Shown here: piece after piece, positions 22,492-29,890 of the stretch
How positions within the stretch are numbered: the first letter of the stretch is position 1
How the letters are laid out: the number at the start of each line of letters is the position of its first letter
Assembly: GCF_014647975.1 (NCBI RefSeq)
Contig: NZ_BMQF01000004.1
Location: forward strand, 310,001 to 374,000
DNA: 64,000 bases
Reading direction: 5' to 3'
DNA from: Streptomyces fumigatiscleroticus
Lineage (GTDB): Bacteria > Actinomycetota > Actinomycetes > Streptomycetales > Streptomycetaceae
Made by a program: the position numbers and the translations under genes
Notes under the pieces: generated by a model
Databases searched by the model: none
What the model was told of the DNA's origin: nothing
What the model saw: the letters and a program-made list of their open reading frames with translations, nothing else

Positions 22492-24908
22492 GAGTCTCCT
22501 TCCGCGGAGGATTCGTCACCACGCTCGACGGGCCCGGGCGCGACTTCGGGCCCGGGGGATGGTTGTTCGACGGAGGGTTTGAGGGCGGGGGTGCCGGTGG
22601 GGGGTCCGGGGGAGGGCGCGTCGCCGCCAGGCTGGGGCTCCGCGGACGCACCGCCGGGCCGGGCCTTGCCCGGGCCACGGCCGGCCTGGCTCTTCGCGGA
22701 CTTCCCTCCGCGTTGCTTCTTGGCGGGCGCGGGGCGGCCACGGCTCCCGGGGCGACTGCGCCCGGCCGTACCGTCGGGCTCCTTCCCGCCGGGCTCCTTC
22801 CCGCCGGGCTCCTTCCCGCCGTGTTCCCTCCCGCCGGAGTCCCCCGCGCCGGACTGGTTCTCGCCGGACTCCTTCTCGCCGGCTCCGCCACCGGGCTCCT
22901 TCCGGCGCGACCCGTGACCGGGCTGCGACGCGGTGGCCTCACCACCCGCGTGCGACGCGGCAGATCCATCACTCGGCCGGCCCTTGGCAGGCTCACCTCC
23001 CGGCTGCCCCTTTGCGGGCTCACCACCCGGCTGCCCCTTTGCGGGCTCACCACCCGGCTGCCCCTTTGCGGGCTCACCACCGGGCTGGCCCTTGGCAGGC
23101 TCACCTCCCGGCTGCCCCTCCCCAGGCTCACCACCGGGCCGCACCTGGGCGGGTTCCCCACTCTGCCCTGCCTGGGCGGGTGTCCCACTCTGCCCTGCCT
23201 GGGCGGGTGTCCCACTCTGCCCTGCCTGGGCGGATTCCCCGCTCGGCCGAACCCGGACGGGCTCCCCGCCCGGTCGCGAGCTGCCCGGCCCGGCCTCGCC
23301 GGGACGGAGCTGCGCCTCGCCCCCGGTGGTCCCGGCGCCGGAAGGGCGCCCCCCGGTACCCGTCTCCCCCGGACCGTCCTCGGCCTGCGCCGCTGCCCGC
23401 GCCTCCGGGCCGCCGTCCTCGGCCTGCGCCGCTGCCCGCGCCTCCGGGCCGCCGTCCTCGGCCTGCGCCGCTGCCCGCCCCTCCGGGCCGCCGTCCTCGG
23501 CCCGCGCCGCTGCCCGCCCCTCCGGGCCGCCGTCCTCGGCCCGCGCCGCTGCCCGCCCCTCCGGGCCGCCGTCCTCGGTCTGGGTGGTCCCCAAGCTCTT
23601 GGGGCCGCCCGGTACCCGGGCCAGTTCCGGGGACGCCGTGTCCAGGGGGACCGACCAGGAGCGGACGAGGCCCAGCTGGACGGACTGGCGGGGCAGTACG
23701 GCGTCGAGCAGCCAGTCCGCGGCGACGCGGACGCGGTTGCCCGGCATCGCCGCGAGGTGGTAGCCGCGGGTCACCGCACCCGCCGCCGGTCCGGACAGCG
23801 GCACGCCGAGCGGGTTCGCGGCGGCCCGCACGCCGCCCAGGTCCACGACGAACCCCAGGTCGCGATGGCGGTAGGCGCGCCGCCCGCCGATGCCGAGCGA
23901 CGCGGCGACGTTCCTGGCGGCGACGCTCCCCTGCCGCCAGGCGTGCTGCGCGGTCATCGGGGTGTACGAGCCGGGCTTGTACAGATCGGGCACGGCCGCC
24001 ACGTCACCGCACGCGAACAGCTCCGGCCGGCCCGGCACCTGGAGGTGGGCGTCCACGAGCAGCCGGCCGCGCTCCAGGGGCAGCCCGAGGGACTCGACGA
24101 GCGGATCCGGCCGTACGCCCACGCACCACACCAGCGTGCGGGTCCTGACGAACTCGCCGTCGGTGAGCAGCACGCCCTCGTGCGTCGCCTCCCGCACGGA
24201 GGTGCCCATCCGCACCTCCACGCCCCGCCGCCGCAGCACCCGGTCGGCGGTGCGCGAGAGCCGTTCGTCGAGCTCGGGCAGGACGCGCGGCGCGATGTCC
24301 AGCAGCATCCAGCGGGGCCGTACGCCCGCCCGCAGCGGCCGGGCCCGTACCTGCTCCTCGGTGAACAGCTGGCCGTGCGCCGCGACCTCGGTGCCGGTGT
24401 AGCCGGCGCCGACCACGACGAAGGTGCACCGCGCGGCGCACGCCCGCGCGTCGTCCGCGCCGGCCGCCAGTTCCATCTGCCGGGTCACGTGGTCGCGCAG
24501 ATACAGCGCCTCGGGCAGCCCGCGGAAGCCGTGCGCGTGCTCGGCGACGCCGGGGACCGGCAGCAGCTTGTTGACGCTGCCTGCGGCGAGCACCAGCCGG
24601 TCGTAGCCGAGGGTGCCGTCCTCGCCCTCGGGGCCGGAGTAGCGCACGGTGCGCCCGTCCAGGTCGATGCGTTCGGCCTCGCCCAGCACCAGCCGTACGT
24701 GCGGCAGGGTGCCGGTGAGCGACACGGTGACCCGGCGCGGTTCCAGGATCCCGGCGGCGACCTGGGGCAGCAGTGGGAGGTAGAGGAAGTAGTCGGTCGG
24801 GTTGAGGACAGTGATGTCGGCTCGGTGCCGGGTGAGCCGGGACAGGGTGCGGGCCGTCCGGTACCCGGCGAAGCCGGCGCCCACGACCAGGATGCGGGGT
24901 CGACTCAC
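22488..24908 (-). CDS. NDH-2-like FAD/NAD oxidoreductase with long repetitive C-terminal tail
   Basis: An 806-residue protein. Residues 1-430 form a type II NADH dehydrogenase-like flavoenzyme: FAD-binding VVGAGFAG (8-15), NAD-binding VVVGAGYTGTEVA (164-176), second FAD motif LFACGDVA (297-304), and a C-terminal membrane-associating part. Residues 440-806 are an added low-complexity tail made of tandem repeats: 13-residue EDGGPEGRAAARA-type units, 9-residue QAGQSGTPA- and GGEPAKGQP-type units, and GGKEP units, ending in a Lys/Arg-rich patch. The GTG start follows a SigB-type promoter by about 90 bases. It heads the transketolase-LigD operon. Confidence 0.88.
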   Translation of the reverse strand: MSRPRILVVGAGFAGYRTARTLSRLTRHRADITVLNPTDYFLYLPLLPQVAAGILEPRRVTVSLTGTLPHVRLVLGEAERIDLDGRTVRYSGPEGEDGTLGYDRLVLAAGSVNKLLPVPGVAEHAHGFRGLPEALYLRDHVTRQMELAAGADDARACAARCTFVVVGAGYTGTEVAAHGQLFTEEQVRARPLRAGVRPRWMLLDIAPRVLPELDERLSRTADRVLRRRGVEVRMGTSVREATHEGVLLTDGEFVRTRTLVWCVGVRPDPLVESLGLPLERGRLLVDAHLQVPGRPELFACGDVAAVPDLYKPGSYTPMTAQHAWRQGSVAARNVAASLGIGGRRAYRHRDLGFVVDLGGVRAAANPLGVPLSGPAAGAVTRGYHLAAMPGNRVRVAADWLLDAVLPRQSVQLGLVRSWSVPLDTASPELARVPGGPKSLGTTQTEDGGPEGRAAARAEDGGPEGRAAARAEDGGPEGRAAAQAEDGGPEARAAAQAEDGGPEARAAAQAEDGPGETGTGGRPSGAGTTGGEAQLRPGEAGPGSSRPGGEPVRVRPSGESAQAGQSGTPAQAGQSGTPAQAGQSGEPAQVRPGGEPGEGQPGGEPAKGQPGGEPAKGQPGGEPAKGQPGGEPAKGQPGGEPAKGRPSDGSAASHAGGEATASQPGHGSRRKEPGGGAGEKESGENQSGAGDSGGREHGGKEPGGKEPGGKEPDGTAGRSRPGSRGRPAPAKKQRGGKSAKSQAGRGPGKARPGGASAEPQPGGDAPSPGPPTGTPALKPSVEQPSPGPEVAPGPVERGDESSAEGDS
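22990..23259. repeat. 27-bp intragenic tandem repeat
   Basis: Ten 27-bp units inside the oxidoreductase gene, encoding 9-residue Gly/Pro/Gln-rich repeats. The six units from 22990 begin GGCTCACC and four following ones diverge to a second subtype (GGTGTCCCACTCTGCC). The three units from 22990 to 23070 are nearly identical, suggesting recent expansion. Confidence 0.88.
23374..23568. repeat. 39-bp intragenic tandem repeat
   Basis: Five consecutive 39-bp units beginning CCGTCCTCGG, followed by a partial sixth, encoding EDGGPEGRAAARA-type repeats in the tail of the oxidoreductase. Units differ by single substitutions only. Confidence 0.9.
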
Positions 24909-24982
24909 GGTTCGCCTCCGGGCTGTCGCATACCTCGGGAACCTTCCGCGTCCCCCTGGTCAGGACGGCCAAACCCGCACCG

Positions 24983-25026
24983 GTTTCCGTGACGGCCCCC
25001 GGGTACCCGGATCCGGACTCCCACTC
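24983..25026. promoter_or_regulatory. Divergent overlapping SigB-type promoters
   Basis: Towards the plus strand, GTTT (24983-24986), a 14-base spacer and GGGTAC (25001-25006) give the best SigB-class promoter of the window, 45 bases before the LLM oxidoreductase gene. The same palindrome GGGTACCC (25001-25008) offers GGGTAC on the minus strand, preceded by GAGT (25026-25023) at a 14-base spacer, facing the NDH-2-like operon. Both units would share one -10 core. Confidence 0.65.
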
Positions 25027-25051
25027 GCCCACGCAGCGGAGGCGATCCCCC

Positions 25052-26020
25052 ATGCCCGAGCCCGAGTACGGCTACTTCCTCTCGTGCGAGCAGTACGGCC
25101 CCGCCGAGCTGGTGGAACAGGCGCGGATGGCCGAGCAGGCCGGTTTCCAGGCGCTCTGGATCTCCGACCACTACCACCCGTGGAACGGCGAACAGGGCCA
25201 GGCGCCGTTCGTGTGGTCCGTCATCGGCGCCCTGTCCGAAGCGGTCTCCCTGCCGGTGCAGACGGCCGTGACCTGCCCGACCGTGCGCATGCACCCGGCG
25301 GTGGTGGCGCAGGCCGCGGCGACGGCGGCGGTGATGACGAACGGCCGCTTCCGGCTGGGTGTCGGCAGCGGCGAGGCGCTGAACGAGCACATCGTCGGCG
25401 GCCCCTGGCCGCCCGCGCACATACGCCTGGAGATGCTGGAGGAGGCCATCCAGGTGATGCGCCATCTGTTCGGCGGCGAGGAGGTCAGCCACCACGGCAC
25501 CCACTACACGGTGGAGAACGCCCGCCTGTACACCGTCCCGGACGAGCCCGTCCCGATCGACGTCTCGGGCTACGGCCCCACGGCGACCGCGCTGGCCTCC
25601 CGGGTGGGGGACGGCTACGTCACGATCCAGCCGGACGCGTCGATGGTGGAGCAGTACCGCAAGGGCGGGGGCGGCGGGAAGCTGGTCAGCGGCGGCACCA
25701 AGGTCTGCTACGGCAGCGACAAGGAGGAGGCGGTGCGCACCGTCCACCGGCTGTGGGCCAACGAGCAGCTGCCCGGTGAGCTGAGCCAGGTGCTGCCCTC
25801 GCCGAAACACTTCGAGCAGGCGCAGCAACTGGTCACCGAGGACATGGTGCGCGAGAGCCGGGTGTGCGGCGACGACGTGGACGAGCACGTGGCGGAGCTG
25901 AAGCGGTTCGCCGACGCGGGCTTCGACCGGATCTACGTCAGTCAGATCGGCCCCGATCTGCGCGGCTTCTTCGACTTCTACCGGACCAAGGTGCTGCCCC
26001 AGCTCCAGGACGGGCGCTGA
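25052..26020 (+). CDS. LLM-class F420-dependent oxidoreductase
   Basis: A 322-residue luciferase-like TIM-barrel protein of the F420-dependent glucose-6-phosphate dehydrogenase-like group (EYGYFLSCEQYGPAELVEQA, WISDHYHPWN, GVGSGEALNEHI). The SDHYHPW and GSGEALNEH motifs are those that bind F420 and the sugar phosphate in that family, but this subfamily's substrate is not established. It is followed 17 bases later by an enolase-superfamily gene, probably in one operon under the SigB-type promoter upstream. Confidence 0.88.
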   Translation: MPEPEYGYFLSCEQYGPAELVEQARMAEQAGFQALWISDHYHPWNGEQGQAPFVWSVIGALSEAVSLPVQTAVTCPTVRMHPAVVAQAAATAAVMTNGRFRLGVGSGEALNEHIVGGPWPPAHIRLEMLEEAIQVMRHLFGGEEVSHHGTHYTVENARLYTVPDEPVPIDVSGYGPTATALASRVGDGYVTIQPDASMVEQYRKGGGGGKLVSGGTKVCYGSDKEEAVRTVHRLWANEQLPGELSQVLPSPKHFEQAQQLVTEDMVRESRVCGDDVDEHVAELKRFADAGFDRIYVSQIGPDLRGFFDFYRTKVLPQLQDGR

Positions 26021-26037
26021 CGGGGGCCGGTGGGACG

Positions 26038-27129
26038 ATGAAACTGCACCGCCCCGCCGTGTCCGTCTACACCGTGCCGACCGACGCGCCGGAGGCGGAC
26101 GGCACGCTGTCCTGGGACTCCACGACCGTGGTGATCGCCGAGGTGTCGGCGGGCGAGGCGACCGGCACGGGCTGGACGTACGGCCCGGCGGCGGTCGGCG
26201 GCTTCCTCCAGGAGCAGCTCGCGCCGCTGGTGGAGGGCCACAGCGCCCTGGACGTGCCGGCCGCGCACGACGCGATGTGCCGGGCGGTCCGCAACGTGGG
26301 CCGCCCCGGCGTCGCGGCCTGCGCCATCTCCGCGCTCGACCTGGCCCTGTGGGACCTCAAGGCCCGGCTGCTGGAACTGCCGCTCACCCGGCTGCTGGGC
26401 GCCTGCCGCGACAGGATCCCGGTGTACGGCAGCGGTGGCTTCACGACGTACCACGACACGCATCTGGCCGCGCAGCTCAACGGCTGGGTGCACGGGCAGC
26501 GGATCCCGCGCGTCAAGATCAAGATCGGGGGCAGCTGGGGGCGCGAGGTCTCCCGCGACCTGACCCGCGTCCGCGCGGCCCGTCAGGTCATCGGCCCGAA
26601 GACGGAGTTGTACGTCGACGCCAACGGGGCCTACAACCGCAAGCAGGCCGTCCGGATCGGCCAGGCCCTCGCCGAGCACGGCGTGGGCTGGTTCGAGGAG
26701 CCGGTCTCCTCCGACGACCTGACGGGGCTGCGGCTGGTACGGGACGCGCTGCTGTGCGATGTGACGGCCGGTGAGTACGGCTACGACCTGCCCTACTTCG
26801 CCCGGATGATCACCGCCGGGGCGGTGGACTGCCTCCAGGTGGACGTCACGCGCTGCGGCGGCGTCACCGAGTTCCTGCGTGCCGCGGCGCTGGCGCAGTC
26901 GCACGGCCTGGAGGTGTCCACGCACTGCGCCCCGCACGCGCACGCCGCGGCGGCGGCCACGATCCCCAATCTGCGCCACGCCGAGTGGTTCCACGACCAT
27001 GTGCGCATCGAGTCGATGTTCTTCGACGGGGTGCTGGATCCGGCGGGCGGGACGGTCAGCCCGGTGAACGGGATCGGGCACGGCCTGACCCTGCGGACGG
27101 AGGACGTGGCGGAGTACCGGGTGGCGTGA
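26038..27129 (+). CDS. Enolase-superfamily (mandelate racemase/muconate lactonizing) enzyme
   Basis: A 363-residue enzyme. The catalytic KxK motif is VKIKIGGS, the metal ligands are in YVDANGAYN, WFEEPVSSDD and TAGEYGYD, and a histidine occurs in VSTHCAPHAHA. These place it near the mandelate racemase subgroup, which includes sugar acid dehydratases. The acid sugar dehydratase reading fits its partner, an F420-type sugar dehydrogenase relative, but the substrate is a guess. Confidence 0.87.
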   Translation: MKLHRPAVSVYTVPTDAPEADGTLSWDSTTVVIAEVSAGEATGTGWTYGPAAVGGFLQEQLAPLVEGHSALDVPAAHDAMCRAVRNVGRPGVAACAISALDLALWDLKARLLELPLTRLLGACRDRIPVYGSGGFTTYHDTHLAAQLNGWVHGQRIPRVKIKIGGSWGREVSRDLTRVRAARQVIGPKTELYVDANGAYNRKQAVRIGQALAEHGVGWFEEPVSSDDLTGLRLVRDALLCDVTAGEYGYDLPYFARMITAGAVDCLQVDVTRCGGVTEFLRAAALAQSHGLEVSTHCAPHAHAAAAATIPNLRHAEWFHDHVRIESMFFDGVLDPAGGTVSPVNGIGHGLTLRTEDVAEYRVA

Positions 27130-27178
27130 GCCGCCGCCCGGTCCTTTCCGGCCTTCCCGGTCAGTGGTGCTGCTCCGG

Positions 27179-27721
27179 TCAGTGGTGCTGCGGAGCCTCG
27201 GGGTCGATGTCGTCCTGGCGCGGCGCGGCCGGCCCGGTGGTGCCCGGGGCCGGGACGCCCGCCGTGGGGGCGCCGGTCTCCCGGCCGGTGGCGCCGCCGG
27301 GCGCGACGGGCGGCATGGGCGGGTACGGCATGCCGAGACCGCTCGGCGGTGCGGCCGGGGCCGTGCCGCCGACGGTGCGGCCGTGGCCGGCGGACGTGCC
27401 GGGCCCGTGCGCGGTGGCCGGGCGGGACGCGGAGGGGCGGGCCGCGCTGCGCAGCGCGTAGGCCAGGGCGCCCAGGATCGCCGCCGTGATCAGCGCTGCC
27501 GCCCAACCCGGCAGGCCGGCGGCGAGCGCCAGCCCCACGGCGAGCGCGACGGCCGCGCCCGCGTACAGGGCGACGGCGCCGGAGGCGGCGTACAGCATGG
27601 CCGTACGGCGCTGCTTGCGTGTCTGCTCGCGCAGTTCGTCGCGGATGGTCTCGCGGGCCACCTGCGCGAGTTCGTCGACCAGATGCCTGTCCAGATGCTC
27701 CAGATGATCCAAGCGGTCCAT
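27179..27721 (-). CDS. Holin-like (Act_holin/phage holin superfamily) membrane protein
   Basis: A 180-residue protein: a charged N-terminal helix (DRLDHLEHLDRHLVDELAQVA), two close transmembrane segments (about 42-63 and 68-88), and a Pro/Gly/Ala-rich cytoplasmic or extracellular tail of 90 residues. This is the actinobacterial superfamily III holin-like architecture, common in non-phage genes. The ATG at 27721 has no ribosome site; a GGGTAT box ends 9 bases before it, implying a leaderless message. Confidence 0.75.
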   Translation of the reverse strand: MDRLDHLEHLDRHLVDELAQVARETIRDELREQTRKQRRTAMLYAASGAVALYAGAAVALAVGLALAAGLPGWAAALITAAILGALAYALRSAARPSASRPATAHGPGTSAGHGRTVGGTAPAAPPSGLGMPYPPMPPVAPGGATGRETGAPTAGVPAPGTTGPAAPRQDDIDPEAPQHH

Positions 27722-27730
27722 GAGCCCCGG

Positions 27731-27755
27731 ATACCCGCACATGCGTACGGATAAC
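27731..27755 (-). promoter_or_regulatory. Putative SigB-type promoter for a leaderless gene
   Basis: On the minus strand GTTA (27755-27752), a 15-base spacer and GGGTAT (27736-27731) precede the holin-like gene. The -10 box ends 9 bases before the ATG, so the transcript would start about 2-3 bases before the codon. The same 9-base spacing is seen for the DUF6158-like gene. Confidence 0.55.
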
Positions 27756-27781
27756 GCCGTGCGTGATGGCCGGGTATCGCC

Positions 27782-27805
27782 GTTAGGCGGGCGGGCCCCG
27801 GGTAC
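27782..27805 (+). promoter_or_regulatory. Putative SigB-type promoter
   Basis: GTTA (27782-27785), a 14-base spacer and GGGTAC (27800-27805), 56 bases before the hemerythrin gene. The -35 misses the final T of GNNT but matches the GTT part of the Bacillus SigB consensus. A further GGGTAT at 27772 has no matching -35. Confidence 0.45.
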
Positions 27806-27861
27806 CCGCCGCCCCGCCACGCCCTCACGGGCCGGCATGCCGACAGGAGGGGAAGAAGGAG

Positions 27862-28410
27862 ATGACCGAACGCACCGATGTCGTGGAGCTGCTCAAGGCG
27901 CAGCACACGAGGATCCGGGATCTGTTCGACGAGGTGGCGAACACCAAGGGCGAGGAGCGCAAGCGGCACTTCCATGACCTCGTCCGGCTCCTCGCGGTGC
28001 ACGAGACCGCCGAGGAAGAGGTCGTTCATCCCTTCGCCCGCCGGAACATCGACGGCGGTGAACAGGTCGTCAAGGACCGCATCGCGGAGGAGGAGAAGGC
28101 CAAGGAGGTCCTGACCCGCCTGGACGACATGGACACCGACTCGCCGGAGTTCCTCGACCAGTTCACGGCGCTGCGCCAGGACGTGCTGGCGCACGCGGAG
28201 AACGAGGAACGGTACGAGTTCGCGCACTTCGGCAGCGTCGCCGACCGCGGGAAGCTGGTGAATCTGGCCCGCGCGGTCCAGGCGGCCGAGGCGCTGGCGC
28301 CGACGCGTCCGCACCCGGGTACCGACACGGCGCTGAAGAACGTCGCGACGGGCCCGGTGGCGGCCGTCATCGACCGCACCAGGGACGTCGTGCGCAAGGC
28401 CATGAGCTGA
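27862..28410 (+). CDS. Hemerythrin HHE domain protein
   Basis: A 182-residue helical protein with the hemerythrin metal ligands in the expected order: KAQHTRIRDLF, KRHFHDLVRLLAVHETAEEEVVHP, and later VLAHAENEERYEF. It would bind a di-iron centre; bacterial HHE proteins act as oxygen, NO or redox sensors or iron stores. The last 50 residues add an Ala-rich extension. AGGAGGGGAAGAAGGAG precedes the ATG. Stress control is suggested by the upstream promoter. Confidence 0.88.
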   Translation: MTERTDVVELLKAQHTRIRDLFDEVANTKGEERKRHFHDLVRLLAVHETAEEEVVHPFARRNIDGGEQVVKDRIAEEEKAKEVLTRLDDMDTDSPEFLDQFTALRQDVLAHAENEERYEFAHFGSVADRGKLVNLARAVQAAEALAPTRPHPGTDTALKNVATGPVAAVIDRTRDVVRKAMS

Positions 28411-28425
28411 AAAGGCCGCCCGGGA

Positions 28426-28469
28426 CGGCCGGGGACGGGATCGTACGGAACGATCTCCGGCCCCGGCCG
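28426..28469. terminator. Hairpin terminator
   Basis: Outer stem CGGCCGGGG / CCCCGGCCG (28426-28434 with 28461-28469) and inner stem GATCGT / ACGATC with a 5-base loop. It follows the hemerythrin gene by 16 bases and precedes the VOC gene by 22. Confidence 0.75.
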
Positions 28470-28490
28470 CTCCCAACTAACCTCGTCCAC

Positions 28491-28850
28491 ATGGACATTC
28501 TGGGTACCACACTGCGTGTCTGCGTCGACGATCTGGAGAGGGCGATCCCCTTCTACGAGGGGCTGGCGGGCGGCAGAGCGCTCCGGTTCGGGCGCGGTGG
28601 CGTCCAGGTGGCCGCGGTCGGCTGCTTCCTGCTGATGAGCGGGCCCGCGGCGGAGCTGGAGGTGCTGCGCAAGGTCGCGGCGACGATCGCCGTGCGGGAC
28701 GTGGACGAGGCGCACCGGGTCCTCACCGAGCTGGGCGCCGACGTCATCGCGGGCCCGGTCGCGACGCCGGCGGGCCGCAACCTGATCGCCCGGCATCCGG
28801 ACGGCACGGTGTACGAGTACGTGGACCGCCGGGCCGCAACGGCCGGGTGA
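28491..28850 (+). CDS. VOC-family (glyoxalase/bleomycin resistance-like) protein
   Basis: A 119-residue single-chain vicinal oxygen chelate protein with paired beta-alpha-beta-beta-beta modules: GTTLRVCVDDLERAIPFYEGL at the start, ATIAVRDVDEAHRVLTELGAD opening the second module, and a C-terminal HPDGTVYEYVDR that carries the likely metal-ligand glutamate. Function cannot be assigned more closely. Confidence 0.85.
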   Translation: MDILGTTLRVCVDDLERAIPFYEGLAGGRALRFGRGGVQVAAVGCFLLMSGPAAELEVLRKVAATIAVRDVDEAHRVLTELGADVIAGPVATPAGRNLIARHPDGTVYEYVDRRAATAG

Positions 28851-28993
28851 GCGGTCCGTCCGCCGTTGCCGTCCCGGCCGGTCGATCGGTCGGGAGGTCG
28901 GGAGGTCGGGCGGGCGGAAAAATCCGGGCGCGGTCCGCCCCCGACGCCTTAGGGTCGTGCCCCGGCAGCCGACACCGAGGAACGGAAGCGCGG

Positions 28994-29341
28994 ATGAGCG
29001 AGCAGCACACCTACCGGGTGATCGTCCGGGGGACCTGGGACGACCTGACCGAGGAGGCCCGGGCCCGGCTGCTGGCCGAGGCCGACGCGCACGGGCTGAC
29101 GAGCATGCGCTTCACCGAGGAGGGGTCCCTGACGTACCAGCCGGTGCCGCTGAAGCACTTCTCGATGCGGTACGTGGTGGTCTCGGACGCGGCGGACGGC
29201 GCGGAGATGGCGGCGGCGATCGCGGAGGACCGGGCCGTAGCCGCGCTGCGCGGCCTCGGCTACGGGTTCCGCGACCTCAGGTCGACGGTGACGGACCTGG
29301 ACACCATGAAGATCAACCGGAAGTCACCGTCTCGGCGGTGA
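28994..29341 (+). CDS. DUF6204-like protein
   Basis: A 115-residue soluble protein: TYRVIVRGTWDDLTEEARARLLAEADAHGL, FTEEGSLTYQPVPLKHFSMRYVV, then a helical segment and FRDLRSTVTDLDTMKINRK. I recall this as the actinobacterial DUF6204 family; it has no known function. Its last 29 bases overlap the 3' end of the convergent GNAT gene. Confidence 0.8.
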   Translation: MSEQHTYRVIVRGTWDDLTEEARARLLAEADAHGLTSMRFTEEGSLTYQPVPLKHFSMRYVVVSDAADGAEMAAAIAEDRAVAALRGLGYGFRDLRSTVTDLDTMKINRKSPSRR

Positions 29342-29864
29342 TCGCCCAGCGTTCGTGGTCGCGCCAGGCCCCGTCGATGTACAGCATCTTCGGCGAGAAA
29401 CCCTCCAGGCGGAACCCGCAGGCGCGGGCCAGGCCGATGGAGGCGGCGTTGCCGGGCTGCACGTTGATCTCCAGCCGGTGCAGCCCCATCGGCCCGAACG
29501 CGTACCGCACCACGAGGCCGAGTCCCTCGCGCATCAGCCCGCGGCCCGCCGCGTGCGCGAAGGCGCCGTAGCCGAGCGCCCCGCACTGGAAGCCGCCGCG
29601 GACGATGTTGTTGATGTTGATGAAGCCGGCGATGGCCCCGCCGTCCTTCTCGCAGACCAGGAAACCGGCCTTGGTGGGGTCCTCGATCAGCCGGCCCGCG
29701 TACGCGGCGTAGGCCTGAGCGCTGTCGGGCGGGAAGAGCCACGGGTGGTGCAGGTCCTTGCTCTCCCGGACCCGGGCGGTGAACTCGGCGCCGTCGGCGA
29801 GGGTGATCCGGCGCAGGCCCACACGGGGGCCTTCGGCGAGATGGCGGGATGCGGTGTGCGGCAC
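29313..29864 (-). CDS. GNAT-family N-acetyltransferase (RimJ/RimL-like)
   Basis: A 183-residue acetyltransferase. The acetyl-CoA site is in the segment ALGYGAFAHAAGRGLMREGL, and MGLHRLEINVQPGNAASIGLARACGF is the typical RimJ/RimL core. The start is GTG at 29864. It converges on and overlaps the DUF6204-like gene by 29 bases. Confidence 0.87.
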   Translation of the reverse strand: MPHTASRHLAEGPRVGLRRITLADGAEFTARVRESKDLHHPWLFPPDSAQAYAAYAGRLIEDPTKAGFLVCEKDGGAIAGFININNIVRGGFQCGALGYGAFAHAAGRGLMREGLGLVVRYAFGPMGLHRLEINVQPGNAASIGLARACGFRLEGFSPKMLYIDGAWRDHERWAITAETVTSG

Positions 29865-29890
29865 CCGGCCACCCTACGACGGCCGCCGGA

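Noticed and set aside
28315..28320. GGGTAC inside the hemerythrin gene as a promoter
   Set aside because: It is within coding sequence with no GNNT at the right spacing and no gene placed to use it. The same applies to the GGGTAC copies in gvpZ, ada and the dehydrogenase gene.
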